Source: Diaphorobacter sp. HDW4A
Lineage (GTDB): Bacteria > Pseudomonadota > Gammaproteobacteria > Burkholderiales > Burkholderiaceae_C
Reading direction: 5' to 3'
Assembly (NCBI RefSeq): GCF_011305995.1
Contig: NZ_CP049910.1
Span: forward strand, 4,030,001-4,094,000
Length of the DNA stretch: 64,000 bases
Shown here one piece after another: positions 45,601 through 53,006 of this stretch (within the stretch, counting starts at the first letter, position 1; each line of letters begins with the position of its first letter). A program made the translations under genes and the position numbers. Below the pieces are notes generated by a model, which searched no databases, had not been told where the DNA came from, and worked only from the letters and a program-made list of their open reading frames with translations.

Positions 45601-48600
45601 TGCTGCACCGTCGAACACGAAGGCGATCTCGCCAGTCTCCGTGCCTGCGTTGCCCGCTGCATCGACCGGACGCAGCGTGAAGCTGTGGTCCGCACCCGTG
45701 ATCGGTGCATCTGGCGACACGCTGAACGTGCCGTCCGGGTTCACCGTGGCGCTGCCGATCACCACGCCGTTGTCCAGCAGCTCGACCACTGCCACGTCGG
45801 CGGCGGCTGTGCCGGTGTAGGTCGGTGTGCTGTCGTCCGTGCTCTCGCCCGCTTCGATGGCGGTCTGGTCTGCACCCACGTTGTCGTTCAGCACCAGGCC
45901 CGTCAGGCTGCCGTCGACCGGCGCCGTGGTGTCCACAGTGTAAGTCTGGTCCACCGTCTTGGTGCCTTCGTTGCCGGCGGCGTCCGCAAGGGTTGCGGTC
46001 ACTTGCAGGGTCTGGTCCGCGTCCGCTGCCAGATCTGATCCGGCGATGTTGGCGCTCCAGGTGTTGCCTGTCACGGTGGCCGTGTAGGTCGTGCCGTTCA
46101 CCACCACCTGCACGGTCGTTGCGGTCACGTCCGCTGGCACGCCGGTGAGGATGCCGGTCACGGCCACCGTGGCCGCTGCCGCTTCGGCTGCGTTCACGAT
46201 GTTGTCTGCCGCCACCGGATTCACGGTGAGCCCGACGTTCGTCATGTCCGGTGCCGTGGTGTCCAGCTCCACGGTGAACGGTGCGCCCGGCTCGCTTTCG
46301 TTGCCTGCTGCGTCCACGCTGGTGGTGGTGAACTCGTGTTCGCCGTCCGTGGTGAGCGCCGGTGTCGTGTACTCCCAGGTGCCGTCCGTGCCCACGGTCG
46401 CGCTGCCCACCAGGTCGCCGTCCACGTAGACGTTGACGGTGTCGCCCGCCGTGCCCGTGCCACTCAATGTCGGGGTGGTGTCGTCGGTGACGTCGCCGCT
46501 GGCAAGATCGCCCTGCGGCTGGCCCACGTCGTCCACGGCCTTGCCGATGCTCGGCACGCCCGAAGCTGCCGTGTCCACTTCCAGCGTGAAGCTGGCCGTG
46601 ATCGTGGCGTTGGCCGCGTTGGTGCTGCTGGCCGTGTAGGTGTGGCTGCCGTCCGCTTGCGCTGGCAGGGCCACGCTCCAGGTGCCTGCGGCATCCGCCA
46701 CGGCGCTCGCCACGAGGGTCGTGCCTTCGTAGATCTCCACCGTTGCACCTGCGTTGGCCTTGCCTGCGAAGGTCGGTGTGTTGTCGTTGGTGGTGCCGCC
46801 GTCGGCAATGGCGCCCACGGTGCCTTCCACGTCGTCCGTCACGCTGTCGATGGTGAGCTCCAGCGCGCTGGTGTCCACCGTGAAGGTGAGCGCAGGGCTC
46901 TCTTCGCTGGTGTTGCCCGCTTCGTCGGTGACGGTCGTCGTGAGGCTGTGTTCGCCCTCGCCCAGTGCCGGTGCGGGGGTGAAGCTCCAGGTGCCGTCCG
47001 GCTGCACGGTGGCCGTGCCGAGCACTGCGCCGTTGTCCAGCACGGTGATGACCTCGCCTTCCTCACCCGTGCCGCTGAGCGTCGGGGTGGCGTCGTCGGT
47101 GGTGCCGCCTTCTGCGATCACGCCTTCCGTGTTCACGTTGTCGGTGGCGACCGGTGCTGCCGGGGTGGCAGGCGCCAGGGTGTCCACGACGATGTCGTAG
47201 GCGCCGGTGGCTGCGCTCTGCACGCCTGCGGCGTTGGTGCTGGTGGCCGTGAGGCTGTGGTCGCCTTCGCCCAGAGCGCTGACTTCCACGCTCCAGTTGC
47301 CGTTGGCATCGACCACGACGCTGCCAACGGCCGTTGCGCCGTCATACACCGTCACCGTGGTGCCCACCGTGCCCGTGCCGCTGATCACCGGCGTGTTGTC
47401 GCTGGTGAGCGCGTCCTTCTGGATGTTCTCCAGCACGCCCGTGTCGTTGGCCGACACGTCGGTGATCGAAGGTGCTGCGGGTGCTGCACCGTCGAACACG
47501 AAGGCGATCTCGCCAGTCTCCGTGCCTGCGTTGCCCGCTGCATCGACCGGACGCAGCGTGAAGCTGTGGTCCGCACCCGTGATCGGTGCATCTGGCGACA
47601 CGCTGAACGTGCCGTCCGGGTTCACCGTGGCGCTGCCGATCACCACGCCGTTGTCCAGCAGCTCGACCACTGCCACGTCGACGGCGGCTGTGCCGGTGTA
47701 GGTCGGTGTGCTGTCGTCCGTGCTCTCGCCCGCTTCGATGGCGGTCTGGTCTGCGCCGACGTTGTCGTTCAGTACCAGGGCTGTCAGGCTGCCGTCGACC
47801 GGGGGGACAGTGTCGGACGCCTGCGATGCGCTGGCCGCTGCGGTGAGGTTGCCCGCCAGATCATGTGCTGCACCTGTTGGCACGCTCACTGTGATCGTGC
47901 CCGCATCGCCATCAAACGGTGTGATCTCGAGCGTGTAGACGCCCGGCGAGACTTGCGTGAACTGACCCGCTTCGCCGCCGCTGAAGGCGATATCGCTGGC
48001 GTCGAATCCTTCGACGTCCTCACTGAATGTGAAAGTGAAGGTGACGACACCGTTCTGGCCGACCACGCCTGCGACGTTGTCGGTGATCGTCAGCGTGGGA
48101 GCCACGCCGTCGACGGTCGCGTCCGTTTCGCCGCTGATGTTGCCAGCAGGATCGGTGGCGGTCACGGTGACGGTATCGCCATCGGTGAGGTTGCCGGGGT
48201 TCGGCACCTCAAAGCTGCCATCCGGACCGGCGATGACGGAGTCCGTCGTGCCGTCAGGATAGGTCACGGTGACGGTCGAACCCGCTTCGGCCTCGCCGGT
48301 GATCGGATCGGTCGTGCCAACAGGGTCGACCGTCGGCGATGTCGGCGCGATGCCGTCGACGGTCGCGTCCGTTTCGCCGCTGATGTTGCCTGCGGAATCG
48401 GTCGCCGTCACGGTGACGATGTCGCCGTCCGTGAGATTGCCCGGGTTCGGCAACTCGAAGCCGCCATCCGGACCTGCCACGACGGAATCCGTCGTGCCGT
48501 CGGGATAAGTCACGGTCACGGTCGAGCCTGCTTCGGCCTCGCCGGTGATCGGGTCGGTCGTGCCGACAGGGTCCACGGTTGGAGCTGTTGGAGCGATGCC

Positions 48601-51549
48601 GTCCACAGTCGCGGTGGCTTCGTCGCTGGTGTTATTAGCGGCGTCAGTGGCCGTCACGGTGATGACGTCGCCGTCCGTGAGGTTGCCCGGATTCGGGATC
48701 TCGAAGCTGCCGTCGGTACCGGCGATCACGGAGTCGGTCGTACCGTCAGGATAGGTCACGGTCACGGTCGAACCGGGTTCGGCCTCGCCGGTGATTGGAG
48801 CTGTTGCGCCCACTTCATCAATCGTGGGGGGCAGCGGCGCGGTGACGTCCACACCGCTCACGCTCGCGTTGGCCTCGTCGCTGGTGTTTCCTGCTGGGTC
48901 GGTGGCCGTCACGATGATGATGTCACCGGCATTGAGGCCGCCGGGGTTCGGCACTTCAAAGCTGCCGTCCGGACCGGCGACGACAGATTCCGTCGTGCCA
49001 TCAGGGAAGGTCACGTTCACGGTCGAGCCCGGTTCGGCTTCGCCGGTGATCGGTGCGGTCGTCGTCACTTCGTCAATGGTCGGCACACTTGGCGCCACGC
49101 CATCCACGGTTGCGTTCGTCTCGCCGCTGACATTGCCAGCAGGATCGGTCGCGGTCACGGTGATGGTTTCGCCGTCCGTCAGATTGCCGGGGTTGGGTAC
49201 TTCAAAACTGCCATCTGGGCCGGCCACGACGGATTCTGTCGTGCCATCGGGGAAGGTCACGGTCACCGTGGTGCCGGGTTCAGCTTCACCAGTGATCGGG
49301 TCGGTCGTGCCCACGGGGTCCACAGTCGGAGCCGTTGGAGCGATGCCATCCACGTTCACGGTCGTTTCACCGCTGGTGTTGCCTGCTGGGTCGGTTGCAG
49401 TCACGGTGATTTCTTCACCGTCCGTCAAGCCACCAGGATTCGGCACTTCAAAGCTGCCGTCCGGACCAGCAACAACCGTTTCTGTCGAACCGTCGGGGAA
49501 GGTCACGGTCACGGTCGAGCCGGGTTCGGCTTCGCCGGTGATCGGGTCGGTCGTGCCAACAGGGTCGACGGTCGGAGCTGTTGGAGCCACGCCATCCACG
49601 TTCACCGTGGTTTCGCCGCTGGTGTTGCCTGCGGGGTCGGTAGCAGTCACGAGGATCTCTTCGCCATCGGTGAGGCCGCCGGGGTTAGGTACTTCAAAGC
49701 TGCCATCCGGACCGGCCACGACGGATTCTGTCGTGCCATCTGGGAAGGTCACCGTCACGGTCGAGCCAGGTTCGGCCTCGCCAGTAATCGGGTCGGTCGT
49801 GCCGACGGGGTCGACCGTTGGTGCGGGAGGCGCTACGGCATCCACAGTGGCGGTGGCTTCGCCGCTGACGTTGCCCGACGGGTCGGTGGCGGTGACGGTG
49901 ATCTTGTCGCCGTCGGTGAGATCGCCCGGATTGGGGATGGTGAAGCTGCCATCCGGACCTGCGGTCACGGAGTCCTTCGAACCATCGGGATAGGTCACCG
50001 TCACGGTCGAGCCTGGCTCTGCGGTGCCGGTGATGGGGTCGGTGCCGTTCACCAGATCGACGTCGGGCACGGCCGGTGCGGTGGTGTCGACGGGTGGCTG
50101 TTCTGTGGTGCCGCCGTCAACTGTCGCGGTGGCTTCACCGCTGGTGTTACCGGAAGGGTCAGTGGCGGTGACGGTGACCTTTTCGCCGTCTTCAAGGCCG
50201 CCGGGGTTGGGCACGGTGAAGTTGCCGTCCTTGCCCGTGGTCACGGTCGCGGTCGAGCCATCGGGGAATTCCACGGTCACGGTCGAGCCTGGCTCTGCCT
50301 TGCCGGTGATCGGCTCGTCCGGAGTAACGGTGTTCACAGTGGGAACGTTGGGCGCAATCGCATCGATGGTCACGCTGGCTTCGCCGCTGGTGTTGCCGGA
50401 AGGATCGGTGGCGGTCACGGTGACCTTGTCGCCGTTGTCGAGGCCGCCGGGGTTGGGCACTTCAAAGCTGCCGTCCGGGCCGGCGGTCACAGTCGTCGTC
50501 GAGCCGTCGGGGAATTTCACGGTAACGGTCGAACCGGGCTCCGCGGTGCCGGTGAGGGGATCCTTCGCGTTGGCGGGGTCCACGGTCGGTGCGAGCGGTG
50601 CGACGGCGTCGACCGTTGCGGTGGCTTCGCCGCTGGTGTTGCCAGCCGCGTCGGTGGCGGTCACGGTGACCTTGTCGCCGTCGCCGAGACCGGGATTGGC
50701 CACCGAGAACGTGCCGTCTTCGCCAACCAGCGCAGTGGCCGTCGTGCCGTCGGGGAAGGTCACCTTCACGGTCGAGCCGGGTTCGGCGTGGCCGGTGATC
50801 GGATCATGCCCGTTGACATGGTCCACGGTCGGGGTGTCCGGCGCAATCGCGTCCACAGTCGCCATGGCAGGATCGCTCACGCCGTTGGAAGAGTCCGTCG
50901 CGACGACCGAGATGGTGTCACCATCTTTCAGGCCGGGGTTGGGAACCGAGAACTTACCGTCCGCACCAGCTGTCGTCGTCGCCGTTGTGCCGTCGGGGAA
51001 GGTCACTGTCACGGTCGAGCCTGCAGTGGCCACTCCTGTGATGGGGTCCTTGCCGTTCACCGCATCAAGGACGGGCGTTGGAAGTTTGACGGGCTGAGGC
51101 GAAGAGTCGGAGCCGCCCATGCTGGAGCCCACGGCCAGCAGCGCGGCCATACCGGCCGCCCAGGTCAGCACCAGTGGAACGGCCGCATTATCCGCCTCTG
51201 CAAGCAGCGGCTCGATCGAATAGAGATTCGAGTAGCTGTAACCGAGCGCGCCTTCACCCTCGCCGAACGAGGCGAGCCACAGGCCTTCCTGATCGTCCTC
51301 CAGCACCAGATTGCTCTGGCCGCCGTCGAGTTGGGCAAAGAAGTCATGCACCGTGATGACCTCACCGCTGTGCAGCTTGATGATCAGATCGTTGCCGGCG
51401 CGGATCATTTCCTTGACATCCGCGCGCGTGGCAGCGACTTGAACCACGGAGGCATCCGACAGACGGAATTCGGCCGGCATGTTGTACTTGGACACTGCGG
51501 ACTTCTTGGAGACAACAACAATGTCTACGTGACCTGCAGAAGACGACAT
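39625..51549 (-). CDS. Giant type I-secreted adhesin (BapA/LapA-like), 3974 residues
   Basis: Surface or biofilm adhesin with no Sec signal. Residues 1-~145 form a BapA-type prefix (LHSGEVITVHDFFAQ, a hydrophobic stretch WAAGMAALLAVGSSMGG). Residues ~155-1146 are 12 Ig-like units of 82 residues with the pattern DPITGEAEPGSTVTVTFPDG. A SEDVEGFDASDI-type Ig domain follows at ~1150-1240. Residues ~1250-2503 are two near-identical 627-residue blocks, followed by three ~108-residue units. Residues ~3220-3600 are FG-GAP-like (six DxNxDGxxD motifs such as DYNGDGYMDLF). The C-terminus (LFEGRGGNDTFNLTKGG, then a ~120-residue target domain) is an RTX-type secretion signal. GTGAG lies about 7 bases upstream of the start. 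The neighbouring type I secretion genes fit as its exporter. Confidence 0.94.
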   Translation of the reverse strand: MSSSAGHVDIVVVSKKSAVSKYNMPAEFRLSDASVVQVAATRADVKEMIRAGNDLIIKLHSGEVITVHDFFAQLDGGQSNLVLEDDQEGLWLASFGEGEGALGYSYSNLYSIEPLLAEADNAAVPLVLTWAAGMAALLAVGSSMGGSDSSPQPVKLPTPVLDAVNGKDPITGVATAGSTVTVTFPDGTTATTTAGADGKFSVPNPGLKDGDTISVVATDSSNGVSDPAMATVDAIAPDTPTVDHVNGHDPITGHAEPGSTVKVTFPDGTTATALVGEDGTFSVANPGLGDGDKVTVTATDAAGNTSGEATATVDAVAPLAPTVDPANAKDPLTGTAEPGSTVTVKFPDGSTTTVTAGPDGSFEVPNPGGLDNGDKVTVTATDPSGNTSGEASVTIDAIAPNVPTVNTVTPDEPITGKAEPGSTVTVEFPDGSTATVTTGKDGNFTVPNPGGLEDGEKVTVTATDPSGNTSGEATATVDGGTTEQPPVDTTAPAVPDVDLVNGTDPITGTAEPGSTVTVTYPDGSKDSVTAGPDGSFTIPNPGDLTDGDKITVTATDPSGNVSGEATATVDAVAPPAPTVDPVGTTDPITGEAEPGSTVTVTFPDGTTESVVAGPDGSFEVPNPGGLTDGEEILVTATDPAGNTSGETTVNVDGVAPTAPTVDPVGTTDPITGEAEPGSTVTVTFPDGSTETVVAGPDGSFEVPNPGGLTDGEEITVTATDPAGNTSGETTVNVDGIAPTAPTVDPVGTTDPITGEAEPGTTVTVTFPDGTTESVVAGPDGSFEVPNPGNLTDGETITVTATDPAGNVSGETNATVDGVAPSVPTIDEVTTTAPITGEAEPGSTVNVTFPDGTTESVVAGPDGSFEVPNPGGLNAGDIIIVTATDPAGNTSDEANASVSGVDVTAPLPPTIDEVGATAPITGEAEPGSTVTVTYPDGTTDSVIAGTDGSFEIPNPGNLTDGDVITVTATDAANNTSDEATATVDGIAPTAPTVDPVGTTDPITGEAEAGSTVTVTYPDGTTDSVVAGPDGGFELPNPGNLTDGDIVTVTATDSAGNISGETDATVDGIAPTSPTVDPVGTTDPITGEAEAGSTVTVTYPDGTTDSVIAGPDGSFEVPNPGNLTDGDTVTVTATDPAGNISGETDATVDGVAPTLTITDNVAGVVGQNGVVTFTFTFSEDVEGFDASDIAFSGGEAGQFTQVSPGVYTLEITPFDGDAGTITVSVPTGAAHDLAGNLTAAASASQASDTVPPVDGSLTALVLNDNVGADQTAIEAGESTDDSTPTYTGTAAVDVAVVELLDNGVVIGSATVNPDGTFSVSPDAPITGADHSFTLRPVDAAGNAGTETGEIAFVFDGAAPAAPSITDVSANDTGVLENIQKDALTSDNTPVISGTGTVGTTVTVYDGATAVGSVVVDANGNWSVEVSALGEGDHSLTATSTNAAGVQSAATGAYDIVVDTLAPATPAAPVATDNVNTEGVIAEGGTTDDATPTLSGTGEEGEVITVLDNGAVLGTATVQPDGTWSFTPAPALGEGEHSLTTTVTDEAGNTSEESPALTFTVDTSALELTIDSVTDDVEGTVGAIADGGTTNDNTPTFAGKANAGATVEIYEGTTLVASAVADAAGTWSVALPAQADGSHTYTASSTNAANATITASFTLEVDTAASGVPSIGKAVDDVGQPQGDLASGDVTDDTTPTLSGTGTAGDTVNVYVDGDLVGSATVGTDGTWEYTTPALTTDGEHEFTTTSVDAAGNESEPGAPFTVELDTTAPDMTNVGLTVNPVAADNIVNAAEAAAATVAVTGILTGVPADVTATTVQVVVNGTTYTATVTGNTWSANIAGSDLAADADQTLQVTATLADAAGNEGTKTVDQTYTVDTTAPVDGSLTGLVLNDNVGADQTAIEAGESTDDSTPTYTGTAAADVAVVELLDNGVVIGSATVNPDGTFSVSPDAPITGADHSFTLRPVDAAGNAGTETGEIAFVFDGAAPAAPSITDVSANDTGVLENIQKDALTSDNTPVISGTGTVGTTVTVYDGATAVGSVVVDANGNWSVEVSALGEGDHSLTATSTNAAGVQSAATGAYDIVVDTLAPATPAAPVATDNVNTEGVIAEGGTTDDATPTLSGTGEEGEVITVLDNGAVLGTATVQPDGTWSFTPAPALGEGEHSLTTTVTDEAGNTSEESPALTFTVDTSALELTIDSVTDDVEGTVGAIADGGTTNDNTPTFAGKANAGATVEIYEGTTLVASAVADAAGTWSVALPAQADGSHTYTASSTNAANATITASFTLEVDTAASGVPSIGKAVDDVGQPQGDLASGDVTDDTTPTLSGTGTAGDIVNVYVDGDLVGSATVGTDGTWEYTTPALTTDGEHEFTTTSVDAAGNESEPGAPFTVELDTTAPDMTNVGLTVNPVAADNIVNAAEAAAATVAVTGILTGVPADVTATTVQVVVNGTTYTATVTGNTWSANIAGSDLAADADQTLQVTATLADAAGNEGTKTVEQTYTVDTTAPVVSSMGLTVNAVTGDNLVNAAEAAQATVALTGMLTNVPADATSTSVVVNVNGNDYVATVMGNAWSVNVTGADLSADTQVGVEATVVDAAGNEAVKTASQTYTVDTTAPVVTSMGLTVDAVTGDNVVNAAEAAQATVTLTGTLTNVPADATSTSVVVNVNGNDYVATVTGNTWSVNVTGANLSADTQVDVDATVVDAAGNEAVKTVSQTYTVDTTAPVVTNVGLTVDDVTADNKLSAAESVQTAVTLTGTLTNLPADAASTSVVVTVNNVNHNATVTGTTWTVDVSGTNLSLDADKTVVATATVTDAAGNASSISANKVYTMGEPIIIGMGLDTEAAIVSYTDNVGNAMGDYGSGTSTDDLAPMLNGTLSAALEADEHVDVFLDGVAIGTATVDATGLGWTYSLSGLANGGSYNYTAQVVNEDLEAGDLSSAFTIGVDTVAPVTTTTLLYADNVGASQGDFGTGTTTDDRTPTLKGVLSTALATGETVDIYEGTTKLGSATVSGTGWTFDLPAGLADNSSHTYTAKVVDGAGNAGSSASLAINVDLTVVVESQSTLDTTPVVAGYIGFEIQTGEYVEVVINGVTYTSQTGDVVVDPLNNTWYVQIPSANALAVGTYNVAATLRATDGSAITTDNTSGELVVGATPVVTMGAGGANIDEKATAFTISETGMWRIHTNQTMLDANGTSSTTLGSFAKTDLVSNSDAQNSAYEDENYVQNATFIDYNRDGLMDLFAVDSEYDDGQQAFTYNGSTYTALQVGAPTAVGGDKGTDATANTNSWYGGVVGFDKTGDGLVDIAYGDQTTNDAGANGGYDSQIVLNVDGTILGMTKDSAYVDDDNGSPAPTNEGNATADMDLSGVDLNNDGAVDLIYHATDGTSKIGGASSSGPTSNNNFRLVVAKNLGDGTWTNTQIINDAFQRGDVNPDIGNGVAMTWADYNGDGYMDLFMGRAYASSTANSYKSQILFNDGAGHLISTATTGIGNTTAAGTYTFTDSLQGGASLAVDWNNDGKMDVIELPGIGNDGGMTAAGNTGPINLYTNTTSGTTVSFTTTNLLGGSNTIGSWSSTSNNDAVTGAIAADIDWDGDKDLVAFTTQGHTKYVANTNAVAEGTALHVRIFDKTGINSYYGNTVQLVDEATGAVVQTQMINAQSGNQTNDSSALVDFTGLDASKTYSVVMLGNVNGASTDYGGVATVGSNTVENVNSTWGGLSAGEATTAYVLTAEPSSSVANANIGNGIVGTGYNDTFFATQGVDKFSGGGGSVTVSGVTSWSDTGGLDVVDYELAGNSPLTIDLSVTTAQSSGFGSDTFVNIEGLLGASGADTFTDSAADNLFEGRGGNDTFNLTKGGNDTLLYTLLTASNATGGNGADTVNGFKVGTWEATANADRIDVSELLVGYTPTVNGEFAAKYINGVATINAGDNIAQYLSVTASGGNTVVSIDRDGSGSAYASTTLATLTGVETDLATLLANHQISLI
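40760..41920 (-). other. FG-GAP/VCBS-like calcium-binding block of the adhesin
   Basis: Six acidic loops of the DxNxDGxxD type occur here, including DYNRDGLMDLF, DKTGDGLVDIA, DLNNDGAVDLI, DYNGDGYMDLF and DWNNDGKMDVI. Such loops bind Ca2+ in beta-propeller FG-GAP/VCBS domains. The block lies just before the C-terminal secretion domain. Confidence 0.75.
43070..44040 (-). repeat. Three tandem ~324-bp adhesin repeats
   Basis: Three consecutive units of about 108 residues, each with GLTVxxVTxDNxxxAAE, a TSVVV strand and QTYTVDTTAP at the end. The period is 324 bp and the units are diverged, especially the last. They resemble a section of the larger 1881-bp repeat just upstream in the protein. Confidence 0.75.
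44041..45921 (-). repeat. 1881-bp tandem duplication in adhesin, copy 2 in protein order
   Basis: Encodes residues ~1877-2503. Aligned by eye with the adjacent copy at +1881, it is identical over nearly the whole length. Internal changes seen include GACGATGTC against GACGGTGTC near 44553 and GTCGGCGGC against GTCGACGGC near 45798. A few more changes lie in the last ~40 bases at each end. The unit holds several Ig-like domains with boundaries at VDTTAP and VPPVDGSLT. Confidence 0.9.
45922..47802 (-). repeat. 1881-bp tandem duplication in adhesin, copy 1 in protein order
   Basis: Encodes residues ~1250-1876 and directly abuts the other copy. It joins the preceding unique Ig domain at VPPVDGSLTALVL. 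Near identity with its neighbour, including silent positions, indicates a very recent duplication or gene conversion. Confidence 0.9.
48110..51085 (-). repeat. Array of 12 Ig-like repeats, period about 246 bp
   Basis: Twelve units each carrying a (D/E/A)P(I/L)TG...GSTV(T/K/N)V box, then PDGSFEVPNPG and VTATDPAGNTSGE. The common period is 246 bp (82 residues); two units have short insertions (GGTTEQPPVDT and SGVDVTAP). The central units are most alike and the first ones most diverged, consistent with growth by unequal exchange in the middle. Confidence 0.9.
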
Positions 51550-52433
51550 AAAAAGCTCACTTTAAAAAATTAAAAACTGGCAATCTCGCCGGACACCACG
51601 GTCCTGACGACAAACTTGGAAAATCAAGGACAGCGCCCCAGATGGGTCCGCTTGCTCAATCAATTAATAAAACCGATGGATTTTTGAGAAGAAAATTAAG
51701 AATCAAAAAATCAAACCGGGGTTAATTTCAAATATTCCCCAGCGCGAATACGCGAAGGGCCGCAGATTACCTAGCAGACGGCCAAAACACTTGACAAATC
51801 TCAAACAAAAACCCAAGCCAATGGCATCCATGCATTTGGTTAACAGACTTCCTAAGCCATTGATCACAGTTAACAAATAGTCCACTTACATCTATGAAAG
51901 GAAAGATTTCAGAATTAACCACCTGCTTCTAAAGCTGAACGCCATGCACCTCTCCAATCTTTCCTCCGCATTCGAGAAAATCAATGCAAATGATTGATTA
52001 ACAACATGGAAAATGTATCCATTCATTACCCCTCAACCATGAAGCGGATTAAATCATTTTCCAACTAGATTCATTGACCTGAATTCATGCCCGACACAAT
52101 TCTTAAAACATGCTCCTCGAATACAAGCAAGCAGCTAGTTATGCCTGTTTTCGAGAGAAATTTGCGAATTCGCTCAAGCACATGCATAATCACAGCACCC
52201 ATATTTTTCTCTGCATGAGAGAAGCGCTAACAACGACTCAATTCAAATCGCACCCAAACCTGCCTCATCATTCGCAAAGCACATCTTCAGCCTCGATGTA
52301 TTCAAATCACAGAATCAAAATAAATAGTGACCTTAGAATCCCAGCATTGAGATCGACGCTCAAATCCACATGACAAGCATGCTCATGATTCATCAATAGC
52401 TATCCCAGCAAACGTTTTCGAACGGGTGACGAC

Positions 52434-52450
52434 CTCGATTTCAAATCGAG
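52434..52450. other. Perfect dyad in the adhesin upstream region
   Basis: CTCGATTT-C-AAATCGAG, followed on the plus strand by AACATTTTT. It could be a weak rightward terminator or a protein-binding dyad. Nothing upstream of it on the plus strand is an obvious gene. Confidence 0.4.
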
Positions 52451-52726
52451 AACATTTTTCCCCAAGAAATATCAAAAGCAACAGTGCAAAAAAGAGATTA
52501 TTCGATTGAATTTGTGAGCTTTAATGCGCTTAATTTCACAATACTGAAATAATGCCAAAGCAATTCATACCGACAAAGGTCATCACCATCAAATACCAAG
52601 ATACTGGAAATAAACAAGTGCAATCAAATGACCGCAATGGCTTGCGATTCAAAATAAATCGGTGACTGATGCATTTGAGAGACAAAGAGGCAGTGATCTC
52701 CGCGCCGACAGCAGACGACCTGACGT

Positions 52727-52754
52727 CCGATCTATCTCAAAATCCATAGATCGG
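52727..52754. other. 9-bp inverted repeat in the adhesin upstream region
   Basis: CCGATCTAT and ATAGATCGG separated by 10 bases, about 250 bases after the glmS stop codon. No T-run is adjacent. It may be an operator or an RNA hairpin of unknown role. Confidence 0.4.
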
Positions 52755-52933
52755 GTAGAGATGGACGCTGGGACTCAGGAAGCACAGCCCGCAATCAGGC
52801 TGCATGCCGCAGCGGTTCTATTGGAGACAGGTGCAGGAGGAGGAGGAAACGCTTGGGACAAAGAAACGTCCACCCTCTGAGACGATTCCTGTTTCAGGCC
52901 GCAACAGTCTGCGCTGGCGGGCCATTTTTTTGC

Positions 52934-52952
52934 AAGGCGCTGAAAGCGCCTT
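52934..52952 (-). terminator. Compact hairpin after glmS
   Basis: AAGGCGCT-GAA-AGCGCCTT, an 8-bp stem with a 3-base loop, 55 bases after the glmS stop codon. On the minus strand it is followed by A residues, not T, so intrinsic termination is doubtful despite its position. Confidence 0.4.
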
Positions 52953-53006
52953 AACGCGGAACGCCCGCAGCCCCCATTTCAAGGTGCCTGCGGAACGCAC
53001 AGCGGA

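Larger units (their letters stand above)
51550..53006. other. AT-rich non-coding region upstream of the adhesin
   Basis: 1457 bases with a base composition unlike the surrounding genes. Short open frames at 51703-51885 and 52110-52373 lack family resemblance, ribosome sites and normal codon use, and are not called. The region contains three clear inverted repeats (52434-52450, 52727-52754, 52934-52952) and presumably a long adhesin promoter/leader. No tRNA or riboswitch was recognised. Confidence 0.6.

Noticed and set aside
39625..47802. Long plus-strand frames across the adhesin repeats (e.g. 41134-42834, 44455-46038)
   Set aside because: They repeat exactly with the duplicated block and lie antisense to a well-supported gene; no independent evidence of coding.
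43070..51085. Possible CRISPR-like arrays
   Set aside because: The repeats are long coding units without spacers of uniform length, inside one continuous reading frame.
51110..51180. WAAG in the adhesin N-terminal region as a LapG-type cleavage site
   Set aside because: LapG sites have a small residue before AAG and a linker context; here the motif is part of a hydrophobic stretch and no LapG/LapD gene is in the window.
46336..51573. Open frame of 1745 codons on the strand opposite the adhesin gene
   Set aside because: It mirrors the codon bias of the repeated high-GC adhesin gene, is rich in Arg/Gly/His and has no family motif; it is a shadow frame.
51703..52373. Small open frames (51703-51885 minus, 52110-52373 plus)
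   Set aside because: No ribosome site, atypical composition and no recognisable domain; likely chance frames in AT-rich DNA.
52430..52456. TTCAAATC within a dyad, reminiscent of a tRNA T-arm
   Set aside because: The stem does not pair in T-arm geometry and no other tRNA arm is nearby; treated as a simple inverted repeat.
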